The notes under the pieces were generated by a model, which was not told where the DNA came from, did not search any database, and worked only from the letters and a program-made list of their open reading frames with translations. This document shows, piece by piece, positions 62,857 to 64,000 of a stretch of DNA of 64,000 nt. Each line of letters opens with the position of its first letter. Within the stretch, counting starts at the first letter, position 1. The position numbers were made by a program, and so were the translations under genes. The stretch is from contig NKJD01000014.1 of assembly GCA_002256385.1 (NCBI GenBank), positions 17,794 to 81,793 on the forward strand. Reading direction: 5' to 3'. The stretch comes from Flavobacterium sp. BFFFF2 (GTDB lineage: Bacteria > Bacteroidota > Bacteroidia > Flavobacteriales > Flavobacteriaceae).

Positions 62857-63126
62857 CGAAAGTCAAAAGTTTAAAGTCGAAAGTCGAAAGTCAAAAGCTG
62901 AAAGTCAAAAGTCAAAAGTTGAAAGTTGAAAGTTGAAAGTTGAAAGTTGAAAGTCAAAAGTCTTTTCTAATCTTTCAATTTTTCAATTTTTCAATCAAAG
63001 AAAGGCAATAGCCATTAGTCAATAGTTTTTTAGTAAAAAGTTACAAGTCAAAAGTCAAAAGTCGAAATCATTCAATCATTACAATTTTTCAATCTCAAAT
63101 CTCAAATCTTTCAATCTTTCAATCTG
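62857..63126. repeat. Complex simple-repeat cluster after the threonine dehydrogenase gene
   Basis: It starts 3 bp after the stop with (GTCAAAA/GTTGAAA)n to about 62960, then turns into the complementary pyrimidine form CTTTCAATTTTTCAATC, so it can fold into a long imperfect hairpin. It contains GGCAATAGCCATTAGTCAATAG (near 63004), also seen near 61622. No gene is present. Confidence 0.85.
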
Positions 63127-63133
63127 AAATAAA

Positions 63134-63625
63134 CTATTTCTTCTTCTCCAACCACGCTTCATCCCAAGCGGTTTTTATTTTAACAATCTCATTGGTTTTG
63201 TCGTTTGGGATAAGCATAGACAACACATATTGTTGGATTTTCCAATGGCCGTTTTTAAAAATCAAAACACCTGACCCACGACAAAGTTTCATTTGGGTGT
63301 TTAACACTTCGTCAAACCAAGCCCATTGTTGATCAGCTGATAAGTGTATATGTCTTTCGACGGCTGTGAAATTCCATGCTTTTTTTCGGTCGAAATAAGG
63401 TTTGGCAAAGATTTCAAAGCTTTTTTTATCCCAGCGTTCGCCCGCTTCTGTGCCGATATAAATGGCTTCGTCATCTAATACTGAAAAATATTGTTCCCAA
63501 TCTGCTTGCGCCGCTGCCTGATGCCACCCGGTAAGCAATTGGTCTAATTGCTGGGACAAGGTTTGGCTTTGGACAGATATGAATAAAAGAATAAATCCAA
63601 TAGTAATAATCGTTTTAGGTTTCAT
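63134..63625 (-). CDS. Secreted SnoaL/NTF2-like protein
   Basis: This is a 163-residue exported protein with a signal peptide of about 20 residues (ending VQSQ). The mature part is a cone-shaped NTF2/SnoaL-like fold of the DUF4440 or ketosteroid-isomerase type: LTGWHQAAAQADWEQYFSVLDDEAIYIGTEAGERW, then KSFEIFAKPYFDRKKAW, ADQQWAWFDEVLN and GSGVLIFKNGHWKIQQYVLSM. Family members may be enzymes or ligand-binding proteins; function here is unknown. It stands alone, with a repeat cluster just past its stop. Confidence 0.85.
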   Translation of the reverse strand: MKPKTIITIGFILLFISVQSQTLSQQLDQLLTGWHQAAAQADWEQYFSVLDDEAIYIGTEAGERWDKKSFEIFAKPYFDRKKAWNFTAVERHIHLSADQQWAWFDEVLNTQMKLCRGSGVLIFKNGHWKIQQYVLSMLIPNDKTNEIVKIKTAWDEAWLEKKK

Positions 63626-63858
63626 TTTAAAATAGATTTTATTATTAATTGAATTTTTAAACTCCGCCGTTTTTTACATGCATCCAGAGGATATCATGCT
63701 GAGGTGTTTTTTGATTTGTTCAAAGTTCGTAAATTTATGTGGTTTATTTATCGGTTTGTTTGGATTGAAATATCTACAATTGAATGCTTTATATTTAATG
63801 TTGAAAAGTCAGTTTTAAACTTTGCCACCTTGTTAATATTCGCTTAACATTAGTTGTA

Positions 63859-63866
63859 TAGATTTG
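63859..63866 (+). promoter_or_regulatory. Candidate -7 promoter element of the DUF47 gene
   Basis: TAGATTTG (TAnnTTTG) lies 23 bp before the ATG at 63890. The remaining bases from 63626 hold nothing else that I recognise. Confidence 0.55.
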
Positions 63867-63889
63867 CACGATCATAGATATAAATTGCG

Positions 63890-64000
63890 ATGAACTTAAA
63901 TGCTGTTTTTCAATTTTTTGTCCCGAAGGACACCAAGTTTTTTCCCTTGTTTGAATCGGCGACGCAGCATTTGGTGCTGATGGCTACTACCTTGCATGAG
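63890..64000 (+). CDS. DUF47/PhoU-like phosphate transport accessory protein, cut by the window edge
   Basis: Only the first 37 codons are inside the window. The translation MNLNAVFQFFVPKDTKFFPL followed by LFESATQHLVLMATTLHE matches the N-terminus of the DUF47 family (PhoU-like helical proteins), usually encoded just before a low-affinity Pit phosphate permease. The gene was too short for the ORF track. A consensus -7 element precedes it. The expected full length is about 210 residues. Confidence 0.8.
   Translation, partial: MNLNAVFQFFVPKDTKFFPLFESATQHLVLMATTLHE

Noticed and set aside
1-64000. Prophage, transposase, integrase, toxin-antitoxin or restriction genes
   Set aside because: I looked for typical motifs on both strands and found none; the repeats carry no coding mobility gene in this window.

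Overview
The window looks like a chromosome segment from a member of the Bacteroidota, most likely a flavobacterium. The genes are AT-rich. Many starts are preceded by the Bacteroidota -7 promoter element TAnnTTTG rather than a sigma70 -10 box. Other markers of the group are a SusC/SusD pair, three secreted proteins with type IX secretion (T9SS) C-terminal sorting tails, the short Bacteroidota-type RpoZ, and a DUF4835 gene beside coaBC and recN.

Layout. Bases 1-4307 hold housekeeping genes (ychF, folP, rlmH) and a secreted deacetylase-like protein. Bases 4308-7606 are a repeat- and RNA-rich stretch: a terminal-inverted-repeat element, a response regulator with a degenerate receiver, tRNA-Ser(GCU), tRNA-Pro(UGG), an 88-bp tandem array, tRNA-Arg(UCU), a small membrane protein and simple-sequence tracts. 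Bases 7607-13070 (minus) encode a heavy-metal RND efflux system whose pump is fused to its outer-membrane channel. Bases 13210-24438 (minus) are a dense core block: a two-component system, coaE, a glycosyltransferase, fabI, recN, DUF4835, coaBC, rpoZ, bamD, dapA and a DUF6913-like gene. Bases 24475-27432 (plus) hold a split 5'-nucleotidase and hutI.

The accessory part runs from 27768 to 61186. A LacI-family regulator is followed by two secreted T9SS proteins, a third very large T9SS protein, and then about 21.6 kb of closely spaced plus-strand genes ending at a strong terminator. The same palindrome, CGTGT-N4-ACACG, occurs three times: just downstream of the promoter of the first T9SS gene, before the third, and before kdgK. 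This suggests one regulon controlled by the neighbouring LacI protein. The operon encodes a complete D-glucuronate route (UxaC, a UxuB-type SDR, UxuA, KdgK, Eda), a hexuronate MFS transporter, YhcH, SusC/SusD, a glycoside hydrolase fused to an esterase, a second SASA-type esterase and a GH2 enzyme. It ends with a second MFS transporter, a MatB-like malonyl-CoA synthetase and a small single-domain malonyl-CoA decarboxylase homologue. I read it as a locus for taking up and degrading a glucuronate-containing, ester-decorated glycan, coupled to an apparent malonate-assimilation cassette.

The right end has an SDR-type L-threonine 3-dehydrogenase bracketed by simple repeats, a secreted SnoaL-like protein (minus) and the start of a DUF47/PhoU-like gene cut by the window edge. 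I saw no prophage, transposase, CRISPR array or rRNA. All family calls come from reading motifs by eye; no database search was possible.
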